From CAZAFD01 sp964484785 (GTDB taxonomy: Bacteria > Pseudomonadota > Alphaproteobacteria > Rickettsiales > UBA1997): a DNA stretch of 45,606 nucleotides. The notes under the pieces were generated by a model. It saw nothing but the letters and a program-made list of their open reading frames with translations, searched no databases and was not told where the DNA came from. Shown here in pieces: positions 16,968 to 23,833 of this stretch. A program made the translations under genes and the position numbers. The stretch spans positions 1 to 45,606 of the forward strand of contig CAZAFD010000003.1 of the NCBI GenBank assembly GCA_964484785.1, written 5' to 3'. The stretch's first letter is position 1. The number at the start of each line of letters is the position of its first letter.

Positions 16968-17790
16968 TATTTTAGTAGACTCTCATTGCCATCTTTTACT
17001 TGTGTCTAAGGTAACAGGCAGAACTTTAAATGATATTATAGATTGTGCCTGCCAGGACGAAGTTTGTATTTTGAATACAATTTGTACAAATTTTGCCGAA
17101 ATTCCAGACATTCTAAAAGTATGTAAAAAGTATCAGAATGTTTTTGGTTCTATTGGTATTCACCCAAGCGAGATTACGGAGAAATTTATAACAGTAGAAG
17201 AAATATTAGGTTTTCTTGAAGAAGATAAGTTATGTTCAATTGGCGAAACTGGTTTAGACTATCACTTTGAGCCATATGATAAACATAAACAAAAAAAGAA
17301 TTTTGAGATACATATAGAAGCCGCCAGAAAAAGTGGGTTACCCTTGATTATCCATAATCGTGATAGCGATTGTGATATGATAGATATTTTAGATAGTGAG
17401 ATAAAAAATGGTGAGTTTTCTTTTGTCTTACACTCGTTTTGTTCTAGTAAAGAATTAGCCTATAAGGCTCTAGACCTAAATGGTTATATTTCGCTTTCAG
17501 GTATTCTTACATTTAAGAATAGTTTATCTTTACAAGATATAGTTAAAAACCTTCCGCTTAATAGAATTTTTTTGGAAACAGATGCACCGTTTTTAGCTCC
17601 TGTACCTTTGCGTGGTACGCAGAATGAATCACGTAATGTAAAACATGTTGCAAAATTTTTATCTGAACTTATAAATATTGACTATGATATCGTAGTTAAA
17701 GTTACTACACACAATTTTTTAAATTGTTTTAAGAAAATTTCACAATTTATTAATAATCAGAATGAGCCTTTATGGATATGCAACAATTGA
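16945..17790 (+). CDS. tatD: TatD-family metal-dependent DNase
   Basis: TatD-family enzymes are TIM-barrel metal-dependent nucleases linked to DNA repair and turnover. The 281-residue protein shows the first metal motif HCH at residues 14-16 (DSHCHLL), the GIHPSE and GETGLDYH motifs, IIHNRDS, the LHSFC segment and the LETDAPFLAP motif near the end, in family order. It overlaps the preceding membrane protein gene by 23 bp and the following ybaB by 19 bp, so all three appear to form one operon. The family is certain; the exact member (TatD or YcfH type) is less so. Confidence 0.93.
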   Translation: MSQKNLDNILVDSHCHLLLVSKVTGRTLNDIIDCACQDEVCILNTICTNFAEIPDILKVCKKYQNVFGSIGIHPSEITEKFITVEEILGFLEEDKLCSIGETGLDYHFEPYDKHKQKKNFEIHIEAARKSGLPLIIHNRDSDCDMIDILDSEIKNGEFSFVLHSFCSSKELAYKALDLNGYISLSGILTFKNSLSLQDIVKNLPLNRIFLETDAPFLAPVPLRGTQNESRNVKHVAKFLSELINIDYDIVVKVTTHNFLNCFKKISQFINNQNEPLWICNN

Positions 17791-18074
17791 TCAGAAAAGC
17801 TAGACAAATGCAACAAGAGCTAGATGCTGATCAAAAAAGAATAAAAGAAACTCAATTCACAGGCACTGCGGGTAATAACGGTGTGTCAGTTACTATGATG
17901 GGAGATTATCATGTTCAGAGTATCAAAATAGATTCTAAGGTGATAGATGCAGAAGATCCAGAGATGCTTGAAGATTTATTAAAGGTTGCTACCAACATTT
18001 GTGTTGATAAAATAGCTAAAACTACCGAGGAAATCTTAAGCAAGACCACTGGTGGAATTAAATTACCTTTTTAA
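17772..18074 (+). CDS. ybaB: YbaB/EbfC nucleoid-associated protein
   Basis: This is a small DNA-binding protein of the YbaB/EbfC family, which forms tweezer-like dimers. The 100-residue product has the N-terminal coiled-coil region (RKARQMQQELDADQKRIKET), a central beta segment and the typical C-terminal TGGIKLPF. The start is either 17772 or the second ATG at 17778. It overlaps tatD by 19 bp. In many bacteria ybaB follows dnaX and precedes recR; that context is absent here. Confidence 0.93.
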   Translation: MDMQQLIRKARQMQQELDADQKRIKETQFTGTAGNNGVSVTMMGDYHVQSIKIDSKVIDAEDPEMLEDLLKVATNICVDKIAKTTEEILSKTTGGIKLPF

Positions 18075-18089
18075 ACAGATATACATTGG

Positions 18090-19188
18090 CTAGCTTATAT
18101 TAAATAAGCTAGTGATGAAATCATTTAGGTATTTACCATTAAACATGCCTTCAACATCGGCTATCTCATAGTTAGAACGAAGATCCTTGACTAATTGATA
18201 TGGATTGAGGACGTACGAGCGTATTTGGTGTCCCCATCCATTTACTGTTTTACTGCTGTTTTGTATATCACGAGTCTCCTGCTGTTTTTGTTTTTCTAAT
18301 GCATAAAGTTTTGCTTTTAACATAGCTAGGGCAGTTTCCTTGTTTTGGTGCTGAGATCTTTGTATTTGGCATTGAACGACTATTTTAGTTGGTAAATGTG
18401 TTATTCTGACTGCCGATTCTGTTTTATTAACGTGTTGCCCACCAGCGCCTGATGACCTGTATGTATCTATCTTTAGATCCTTTTCATTAATATCTATTTT
18501 TATAGTATTATCTATTACCGGGTACGTGTATACACTGGAAAAACTTGTCTGTCTTTTACCATTTGCGTTGAAAGGAGAAATTCTTACAAGCCTATGAATA
18601 CCACTCTCATATTTTAACTTACCAAAGGCATTAACTCCAGAAATTTTAATTATAGCATTGGTAATTCCAGCGACTGAATCTTCCTGTAAATTAATGATTT
18701 CTACTCTAAAATTATTATCTTTTGCCCATTTTAGATACATATTCAGCAAAGTATTAGAAAAGTCGCATGCGTCGACTCCACCCACTCCTGTGTTTATTTC
18801 TAAAAAACAATCTAAATGGTCGTCGGGCTCTTTAAAAATTAAATCTAAATTAAAAACTTCTAAAGATAATTTTAATTTTTTTAATTCTTTTTCTTCTATC
18901 TCGGACAAGATCTCGCTATCATTCAAGCTTAATGGAAGTAAATCTTTGTAATAGTTAATAGATTCTGTGTAATTATTGAAACTATTTATTGTATTACTTA
19001 TATAAGTCTTCTCTCTAAGAATACTTTCTGCGTATTCTTTGTCTTGCCACAAATCTGGTTTATTTACTTCTGATTCTAGACTAGCAGATCTAATTTTTAA
19101 TTGATCTATGTCAAAGATATTTACTAGTCACTGAAATTAATTTTTGGACTTCTTGTAATAATTGCCGAATATCTTCTAAAATAACCAT
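18090..19188 (-). CDS. prfB: Peptide chain release factor 2, with programmed +1 frameshift
   Basis: RF2 recognises UGA and UAA stop codons. Translation starts at ATG 19188 and reads 25 codons to an in-frame UGA at 19113-19111. A +1 shift at CTTTGAC (19116-19110) enters the main frame and ends at 18090, giving 25 + 340 = 365 residues, the same length as E. coli RF2, with UGA at codon 26 as there. The SPF anticodon-like tripeptide (RISPFNANGKR) and the peptidyl-hydrolysis GGQ (SGAGGQHVNKTES) are both present. It runs convergently to ybaB, with only 15 bp between the stops. Without the frameshift the gene would seem to start at the internal ATG 19052 and lose 45 residues. Confidence 0.97.
19110..19116 (-). 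promoter_or_regulatory. RF2 programmed frameshift site CTTTGAC
   Basis: Reading on the minus strand, TAT CTT TGA C matches the universal RF2 recoding site. Low RF2 slows decoding of the UGA and favours slippage on CTT, so RF2 controls its own synthesis. The Shine-Dalgarno-like AGGGGG found just upstream in E. coli is not evident here; the corresponding bases read AGTAAA. Confidence 0.93.
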
Positions 19189-19245
19189 AAGTATTAAAAT
19201 TATTATTTATAATTAGTAATTATAGAGGTATTTTCTTATAAAACA

Positions 19246-19851
19246 ATGGAAAGGAATAAACAAATAATGCGCTGTGCTTGGGTTACAAAGGATCCTTTGT
19301 ATATTAAATATCATGATGAAGAGTGGGGGCGGCCAGTTAGAGACGATAAAATTTTATTCGAGTATTTGGTATTAGAGACCGCGCAGGCGGGCCTATCATG
19401 GTTGACGATTCTGAAAAAACGTGAGGGATATCGCCAGGCTTTTTACCAATTTGATGTTCAAAAAGTAGCCATGATGACAGATTCTGATGTTGAATGTTTA
19501 ATATGTTCTGGCAATATTGTAAGGAACCGTCTGAAAATCAAAAGCACTATTAGTAATGCTAAATTATTTATAAATCTTCAAAGAGAATATGGTAGTTTCT
19601 ACAACTATATTCAGTCCTTTTTTAACATTAAAACACCTGTTATGCATAATATAACAACCTTAGAAGATATTCCAATAACATCACAAGAATCCTATATTAT
19701 AAGTCGTGATATGGCCAAGCGAGGTTTTAAGTTCTTTGGTCCAAGGGTGTGTTATGCTTTTTTACAAGCGGTTGGCTTTGTAGATGATCATCTTAATTCG
19801 TGTTTTTGTAAGAATAAATTCAATGTGATAAACTCAGGAGGTAAAAACTAG
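19246..19851 (+). CDS. tag: DNA-3-methyladenine glycosylase I
   Basis: Tag removes 3-methyladenine from alkylated DNA in base excision repair. The protein has up to 201 residues (E. coli Tag: 187). CAWVTKDPLYIKYHDEEWG at the N-terminus and the distal GFVDDHLNSC supply the Cys and His residues expected to hold the structural zinc. The aromatic and acidic residues of the base pocket lie in between (ETAQAGLSWLTIL). Two starts are possible: ATG 19246, or ATG 19267 (MRCAW), which has an AAAGGA 11 bp upstream and matches the E. coli N-terminus better. It converges on ssrA. Confidence 0.95.
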   Translation: MERNKQIMRCAWVTKDPLYIKYHDEEWGRPVRDDKILFEYLVLETAQAGLSWLTILKKREGYRQAFYQFDVQKVAMMTDSDVECLICSGNIVRNRLKIKSTISNAKLFINLQREYGSFYNYIQSFFNIKTPVMHNITTLEDIPITSQESYIISRDMAKRGFKFFGPRVCYAFLQAVGFVDDHLNSCFCKNKFNVINSGGKN

Positions 19852-19862
19852 ATTTATAAAAA

Positions 19863-20177
19863 TGGAGGACTTCTTTTGACAGGCTCCTCCAAACCCCGCT
19901 ATATGTAGCTGTCACATTTAGTGAAATATTTCTATTGAAATAAACCCAGAGGGTTAAGCAGCCATTCTAGCATTAGCAAAGTTATCGTTTGCATTTAATT
20001 TATTTGAACTGTTCTTGCATAAAGCAACAGACGAATCTCTCTGGATAAACACTATATTTTTCAATGCCTGTCGAAACTAATTTCACCCCCATAAATCCTC
20101 TGGTGGAGGTGTCGGGTACCGCCCCCGAGTCCAAAACATCTATTATATACAGCTTTTATTATCATAGTCCTTAAGAC
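19863..20177 (-). ncRNA. ssrA: Permuted two-piece tmRNA (alphaproteobacterial type)
   Basis: tmRNA rescues stalled ribosomes and tags the nascent peptide. On the minus strand the acceptor piece comes first and ends in CACCTCCACCA at 20101. A 10-base spacer (20100-20091) follows, then the coding piece begins GGGGGTGAAATTAGTTTCGA at 20090. The two ends form a 7-bp acceptor stem, GGGGGTG with CACCTCC, including the G3-U70 pair that alanyl-tRNA synthetase recognises. The tag frame at 19992-19954 encodes ANDNFANARMAA then TAA. A terminator hairpin, TTTGGAGGA with TCCTCCA, at 19893-19863 is followed by a T-run. The T-arm (TCGGG/CCCGA) has the loop GGCGGTA, unlike a normal T-loop. The transcript start is predicted near 20177; mature ends are estimates. 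Confidence 0.96.
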
Positions 20178-20183
20178 AACTCA

Positions 20184-20212
20184 ATTATAGTAAGTTTTTA
20201 GATAAAAAGCAA
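20184..20212 (-). promoter_or_regulatory. ssrA promoter
   Basis: The -35 box TTGCTT (20212-20207) and perfect -10 box TATAAT (20189-20184) are separated by 17 bp. This sigma-70-type promoter is placed to start the tmRNA precursor near 20177. Confidence 0.85.
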
Positions 20213-20298
20213 TATTTTAAAATATTAACTATATCATAATAAGAGATCTATATATTCAATATAGTATATATAGAAGTATTTTCTAAAATCCAACAATG

Positions 20299-21036
20299 TT
20301 ATATACTTTGTTGGTATGTGTCTTGAATACTAAGAGCTTTAATTGCTAGTCTATGTATCCTCCTATAGTTTTCAATAGTTGTTATATGTTGGCTAATATC
20401 CTGACGTGCAAATAAATCTTCAATATTTCCTAAGTGATGTCGATATTCTTCGGTTATACTATTAATTATTTGAATATAGTTAGTTGTAATTCCTTGAGAG
20501 TCATTGTTAGCAGAAAGCAATGCTGGATTTTTTTTTCTTCTAACTATTCCACAACACGTAGTTGTAACCTCGTCTTCATTGCGAGGTTCAATCTTACTTA
20601 GAGCGTCTTTTAATTGTGTTTCGGCCAAACTAATTATTTGTTCTATATTACCGCTGGAGTAAAGGCCTTTAAATCTAGAATCCGTCTTCTGTAGAAGTAG
20701 TTGAACTTTAAGCAAACGTAATGCGCTGAATCCTATTAATCCATATGTCGCTTCTTTCAGACTTTCTTCCGCAGACCAATTTATGCCAGCATGTCCGACG
20801 TAATAGTGGATCAGACGAGTTACCGAGTCAGCTACTTGACCTAATTGATACTCCGGGCTTAAGTTGTTTTCATCTGAAAAATTTGTTGAAACTGAATAGT
20901 CAGAGGGTGGGTAATATGGTGCTGATGGAGTTCTAGGTGTTGTAAACATGTTATTATAGTATGAACACTTGGCAACATTGGTTTTAATTAAAACAAATAA
21001 TAATCCTATATAAAATATATTTTTCTTCATAAACAT
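20299..21036 (-). CDS. Secreted protein of unknown function
   Basis: I do not recognise this protein. It has 245 residues from ATG 21036; a second ATG (MKKNIFYIG) lies two codons in. The N-terminus is a typical Sec signal: lysines, a hydrophobic stretch over residues 6-17, then a likely cleavage region near residues 22-25. A proline/serine/tyrosine-rich segment (PRTPSAPYYPPSDYS) follows, and the rest is predicted mostly helical with one CCGIVRRKKN stretch. A near-consensus promoter and a hairpin-rich leader of about 118 nt precede it. A secreted or periplasmic protein, possibly a host-directed effector, is an inference from the signal and lack of relatives. Confidence 0.7.
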   Translation of the reverse strand: MFMKKNIFYIGLLFVLIKTNVAKCSYYNNMFTTPRTPSAPYYPPSDYSVSTNFSDENNLSPEYQLGQVADSVTRLIHYYVGHAGINWSAEESLKEATYGLIGFSALRLLKVQLLLQKTDSRFKGLYSSGNIEQIISLAETQLKDALSKIEPRNEDEVTTTCCGIVRRKKNPALLSANNDSQGITTNYIQIINSITEEYRHHLGNIEDLFARQDISQHITTIENYRRIHRLAIKALSIQDTYQQSI

Positions 21037-21114
21037 TTGTGGTCAAATACATTTGTCTTTTAAATTGAAAAGTAGACGGTATGTACTAAATATAATAAAA
21101 CTCCTAATAAACTA

Positions 21115-21143
21115 CTGTACAGGTGTACACTAATGTCACCTGT
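21115..21143. promoter_or_regulatory. Inverted repeat in the leader of the secreted-protein gene
   Basis: Two adjacent 8-bp palindromes, CTGTACAG (21115-21122) and GTGTACAC (21123-21130), overlap a 7-bp inverted repeat ACAGGTG (21119-21125) with CACCTGT (21137-21143). They lie between the predicted transcript start and the gene, so they could be an operator or an RNA hairpin. Confidence 0.45.
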
Positions 21144-21160
21144 TATAAGTTGATTACTGT

Positions 21161-21188
21161 ATTATACATAAAATCTTGCCGCTGTCAA
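21161..21188 (-). promoter_or_regulatory. Near-consensus promoter for the secreted-protein gene
   Basis: TTGACA (21188-21183) and TATAAT (21166-21161) both match the sigma-70 consensus exactly and are 16 bp apart. It is the best protein-gene promoter seen in the window, and it drives transcription towards the gene at 21036. Confidence 0.85.
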
Positions 21189-21213
21189 GTGGCGATGTAT
21201 ATTATAGCATATA

Positions 21214-21981
21214 TTATATAAAAAAAATATCAGTAAGTAAATAATTAAACAATAAAATTAATATAGATGCGCTGACAACCGCATTAGTTGTAGCCATGCC
21301 AACTCCTTCTGCTCCTGCTTTTGAATTATAGCCGTGAAAGGAACCTAGTAATGCTATTATGAAACCAAATACCGTTGATTTTATTAGTCCTGAACTTATA
21401 TCATTTATTTTCAAAAAATTAACTGTTTTTACTAAATAGTTTATAAAATCAAACTTTAAACTAAAAGTAGCAGCTAAGCTACCACCCAAAATACCGATTA
21501 TATCAGCTATTAATACAAGCATTGGTAAGGTTAGTGTTGATGCTATTATTCTTGGGGCTATTAAATATCTAAAAGGGTTTGTAGATAATGTCCTTAAGGC
21601 ATCAATTTGTTCTGTTACCTTCATTGTACCTATTTCTGCAGCAATAGAGGCTGCTATTCTACCTGTTACCATTAACCCAACTAATACAGGTCCTAGTTCT
21701 CTAGTAATGCCTAGTGCTACTACAGTTGGCACGGTTATCTCCTGCCCAAAACTGGTACCAGCATATGTTTGTAATGCTAAAACAGCTCCTGTAAAAATAG
21801 CCGTTAATCCAACTACTGGCAAAGAATAAAAACCTATTTCTATTATTTGTTTATGTATTGCAGCACTATACCAACGAGGAGTCAAAACTGCCTTAATGGC
21901 ATGAAATGTAAAAGATAAAAACGCAGAAAGTCTATTATAGTACTTGATGGTGTTACTACCGATATTATATATAAATTTCAT
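21214..21981 (-). CDS. mlaE: MlaE-family phospholipid ABC transporter permease
   Basis: MlaE is the permease of the Mla system, which moves phospholipids between the inner and outer membranes and keeps the outer leaflet asymmetric. The 255-residue protein has the family core: GLTAIFTGAVLALQTYAGTS, then VALGITRELGPVLVGLMVTG and ASIAAEIGTMKVTEQIDAL, with further membrane segments to the C-terminus. The start overlaps the stop of the HIT gene by one base. The ATPase MlaF and the MCE protein MlaD, its usual partners, are not adjacent; in reduced alphaproteobacteria these genes are often scattered. Confidence 0.95.
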   Translation of the reverse strand: MKFIYNIGSNTIKYYNRLSAFLSFTFHAIKAVLTPRWYSAAIHKQIIEIGFYSLPVVGLTAIFTGAVLALQTYAGTSFGQEITVPTVVALGITRELGPVLVGLMVTGRIAASIAAEIGTMKVTEQIDALRTLSTNPFRYLIAPRIIASTLTLPMLVLIADIIGILGGSLAATFSLKFDFINYLVKTVNFLKINDISSGLIKSTVFGFIIALLGSFHGYNSKAGAEGVGMATTNAVVSASILILLFNYLLTDIFFI

Positions 21982-22316
21982 TATTTATAACCTAATATGT
22001 GCAAATGATAATGGAATATAACCTGCCCAGCTTTAGAACCGATGTTTGAAACAATTTTATATTCTTTTAAATTTAAATTTTCAGCAATCTCTCTTGCTTT
22101 TTTGAAAAAGTAGGCTACTTCTTTTTCTTCAGAATTTTTTATGAAATCATCAAACGATACATATTCTCCTTTAGGAATAACTAATATGTGTATATCAGCT
22201 TGTGGATGTAAATCATGAAATGCTAGAATCCTATCATCTTCATATACGGTATTACAAGGCAGTTCATGCCTGAGTATTTTGGCAAATACGTTTTTGTCAT
22301 CATATTTGTTTTGCAT
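21981..22316 (-). CDS. hinT: HIT-family nucleotide-binding hydrolase (HinT-like)
   Basis: HIT proteins hydrolyse nucleoside phosphoramidates and adenylates. The 111-residue protein opens with FAKILRHELPCNTVYEDD, typical of HinT, and ends with the histidine triad HYHLH (within IFHYHLHILGYK), which includes the nucleophile. It lacks the short C-terminal extension of many HinT proteins. The stop overlaps mlaE by one base, suggesting co-translation. The upstream 52-bp gap is divergent with the gene at 22369. Confidence 0.93.
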   Translation of the reverse strand: MQNKYDDKNVFAKILRHELPCNTVYEDDRILAFHDLHPQADIHILVIPKGEYVSFDDFIKNSEEKEVAYFFKKAREIAENLNLKEYKIVSNIGSKAGQVIFHYHLHILGYK

Positions 22317-22368
22317 TTTAAATCAGGTAATCTAATCTTTACTTAATAAATTAAATACATTAAGAATA

Positions 22369-23013
22369 ATGTCAAATGCATCTACCACTTCAAAAAAAAG
22401 TAAAAAATTAAGTAATATAGAAAACAGTTTACAAGAATTCGTCCAAAGAAACATAAAGACTATTGGTGTTTACTTTTTACTTTTTATCTTGATTCTTACG
22501 AGTAGTTTTTTTATCAGAGTCCACAAAGCTCATAAAATGAGATCTTACAATCAACAGCTATTTACAATAATAGAAACAATTAAGAATCCAATTGATGATT
22601 TGCTGGTATTATACAATAACAATAAAATAAACCAAAAAAATAGAACCTTTGTGGGTTTTGCCTTAGCTAAAGCTTATAAAAAACAAAATAATATGCTTGA
22701 GGCTGAGAAAATATACTTTCAGATATTTACTAATGAAGAAGATCAATTTTTAAAAAATTTAGCTGGTTTAAATATTTTAAGTCTCTTGATAGAGGATAAC
22801 TCTGATCAGAAGCGTATAGAGCAAATGTATACTTCTTTAAATAATAACAAAAATAGTCTATTAGATCTAGTTAAGGAACAATATGCTTTATATAATTTTA
22901 AAAACGGTCGCAAACAAGAGGCAGTTCAGTTATTAAAAAGTATTAAAAGAACTCAGATTAATAGTGGTCTTATTGAAAGAATTTCTGAATATCAGAAAGT
23001 TTATAAATTTTAA
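22369..23013 (+). CDS. Membrane-anchored TPR-like protein (YfgM type)
   Basis: The product has 214 residues. A charged N-terminal tail (1-30) is followed by one transmembrane helix at about residues 31-51 (TIGVYFLLFILILTSSFFI) and a helical periplasmic part with paired-helix repeats (FALAKAYKKQNNMLEAEKIY, later EQYALYNFKNGRKQEAVQLL). This matches the layout of YfgM/DUF2659-like proteins, where YfgM works with the SecYEG-PpiD periplasmic chaperone network. The resemblance is one of architecture rather than clear motifs. It is 10 bp upstream of cdsA, likely in one operon. Confidence 0.7.
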   Translation: MSNASTTSKKSKKLSNIENSLQEFVQRNIKTIGVYFLLFILILTSSFFIRVHKAHKMRSYNQQLFTIIETIKNPIDDLLVLYNNNKINQKNRTFVGFALAKAYKKQNNMLEAEKIYFQIFTNEEDQFLKNLAGLNILSLLIEDNSDQKRIEQMYTSLNNNKNSLLDLVKEQYALYNFKNGRKQEAVQLLKSIKRTQINSGLIERISEYQKVYKF

Positions 23014-23023
23014 TATTTAATTT

Positions 23024-23692
23024 ATGAAGAATACACGTAATTTTTTATTAAGGAGTCTGTCCTCGATTTTTATTGTGGTCCTCATAACGAGTTTTGTATA
23101 CCTTTTTAATTATGTATTTAGTTTATTTTTTCTGACAGTAATAGCTATATTAATGGCGTATGAATGGAATGAAATTACCATATCAAATGGCCATTCATTA
23201 TATTGGAAGTTCTTGGGCTGTTTATATATATCATTAACAGTTTTGCCTTTGCTGTATATTAAATATACAAAGATTGTCCCTCTATACGGAGCGCATTTTC
23301 TAATGTTGTTGTTTATTATAATATGGAGCACAGATACCTTTGCTTACATAGTTGGCAGAACATTTGGGCTGGGCTCACATAAAATCACAAAGATAAGTCC
23401 GAATAAGTCTTATGAAGGTTTAATAGGCGGTATAGTTGGAGCTATTTGTACTGGTTCTATCTTTCTATATAAATTTCTACCATTTGTCACAAATAAGGTT
23501 GTATGTGTAATACCAATATTATGTATTTTAGAACAAATTAGCGATATTCTGGAATCAGCTATTAAAAGGAGATTCAATAAGAAAGATAGTGGTTCGATTA
23601 TACCTGGACATGGAGGTATTCTTGATAGACTAGATGGTTTTTTGCTTACAAATATTGCTTTTGTTTTAATGTTACACTTTATTTTATTGTAA
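23024..23692 (+). CDS. cdsA: Phosphatidate cytidylyltransferase
   Basis: CdsA makes CDP-diacylglycerol from phosphatidic acid and CTP, the entry point to membrane phospholipids. The 222-residue protein is shorter than E. coli CdsA (285) but keeps the whole C-terminal signature: SAIKRRFNKKDSGSIIPGHG, GILDRLDG. Earlier motifs such as TDTFAYIVGR and KISPNKSYEG are also present. Several transmembrane helices span the protein. The missing length is at the N-terminus, where fewer helices are present. Confidence 0.94.
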   Translation: MKNTRNFLLRSLSSIFIVVLITSFVYLFNYVFSLFFLTVIAILMAYEWNEITISNGHSLYWKFLGCLYISLTVLPLLYIKYTKIVPLYGAHFLMLLFIIIWSTDTFAYIVGRTFGLGSHKITKISPNKSYEGLIGGIVGAICTGSIFLYKFLPFVTNKVVCVIPILCILEQISDILESAIKRRFNKKDSGSIIPGHGGILDRLDGFLLTNIAFVLMLHFILL

Positions 23693-23833
23693 ATAAATAA
23701 AATGTATCATTTGCCAAAATTGTGTTGACTATTAAAAATTAACTAGCATACTCATTGAGCGTTCTAAGTAATCTAAATTAAAATAATTCAATAGTATTAC
23801 ACTTTACAATTATTTCTAATAATATTTGAGTAT

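Noticed and set aside
19052..19188. prfB as a frameshifted pseudogene or with a start at 19052
   Set aside because: The CTTTGAC site, UGA at codon 26 and total length of 365 match programmed recoding.
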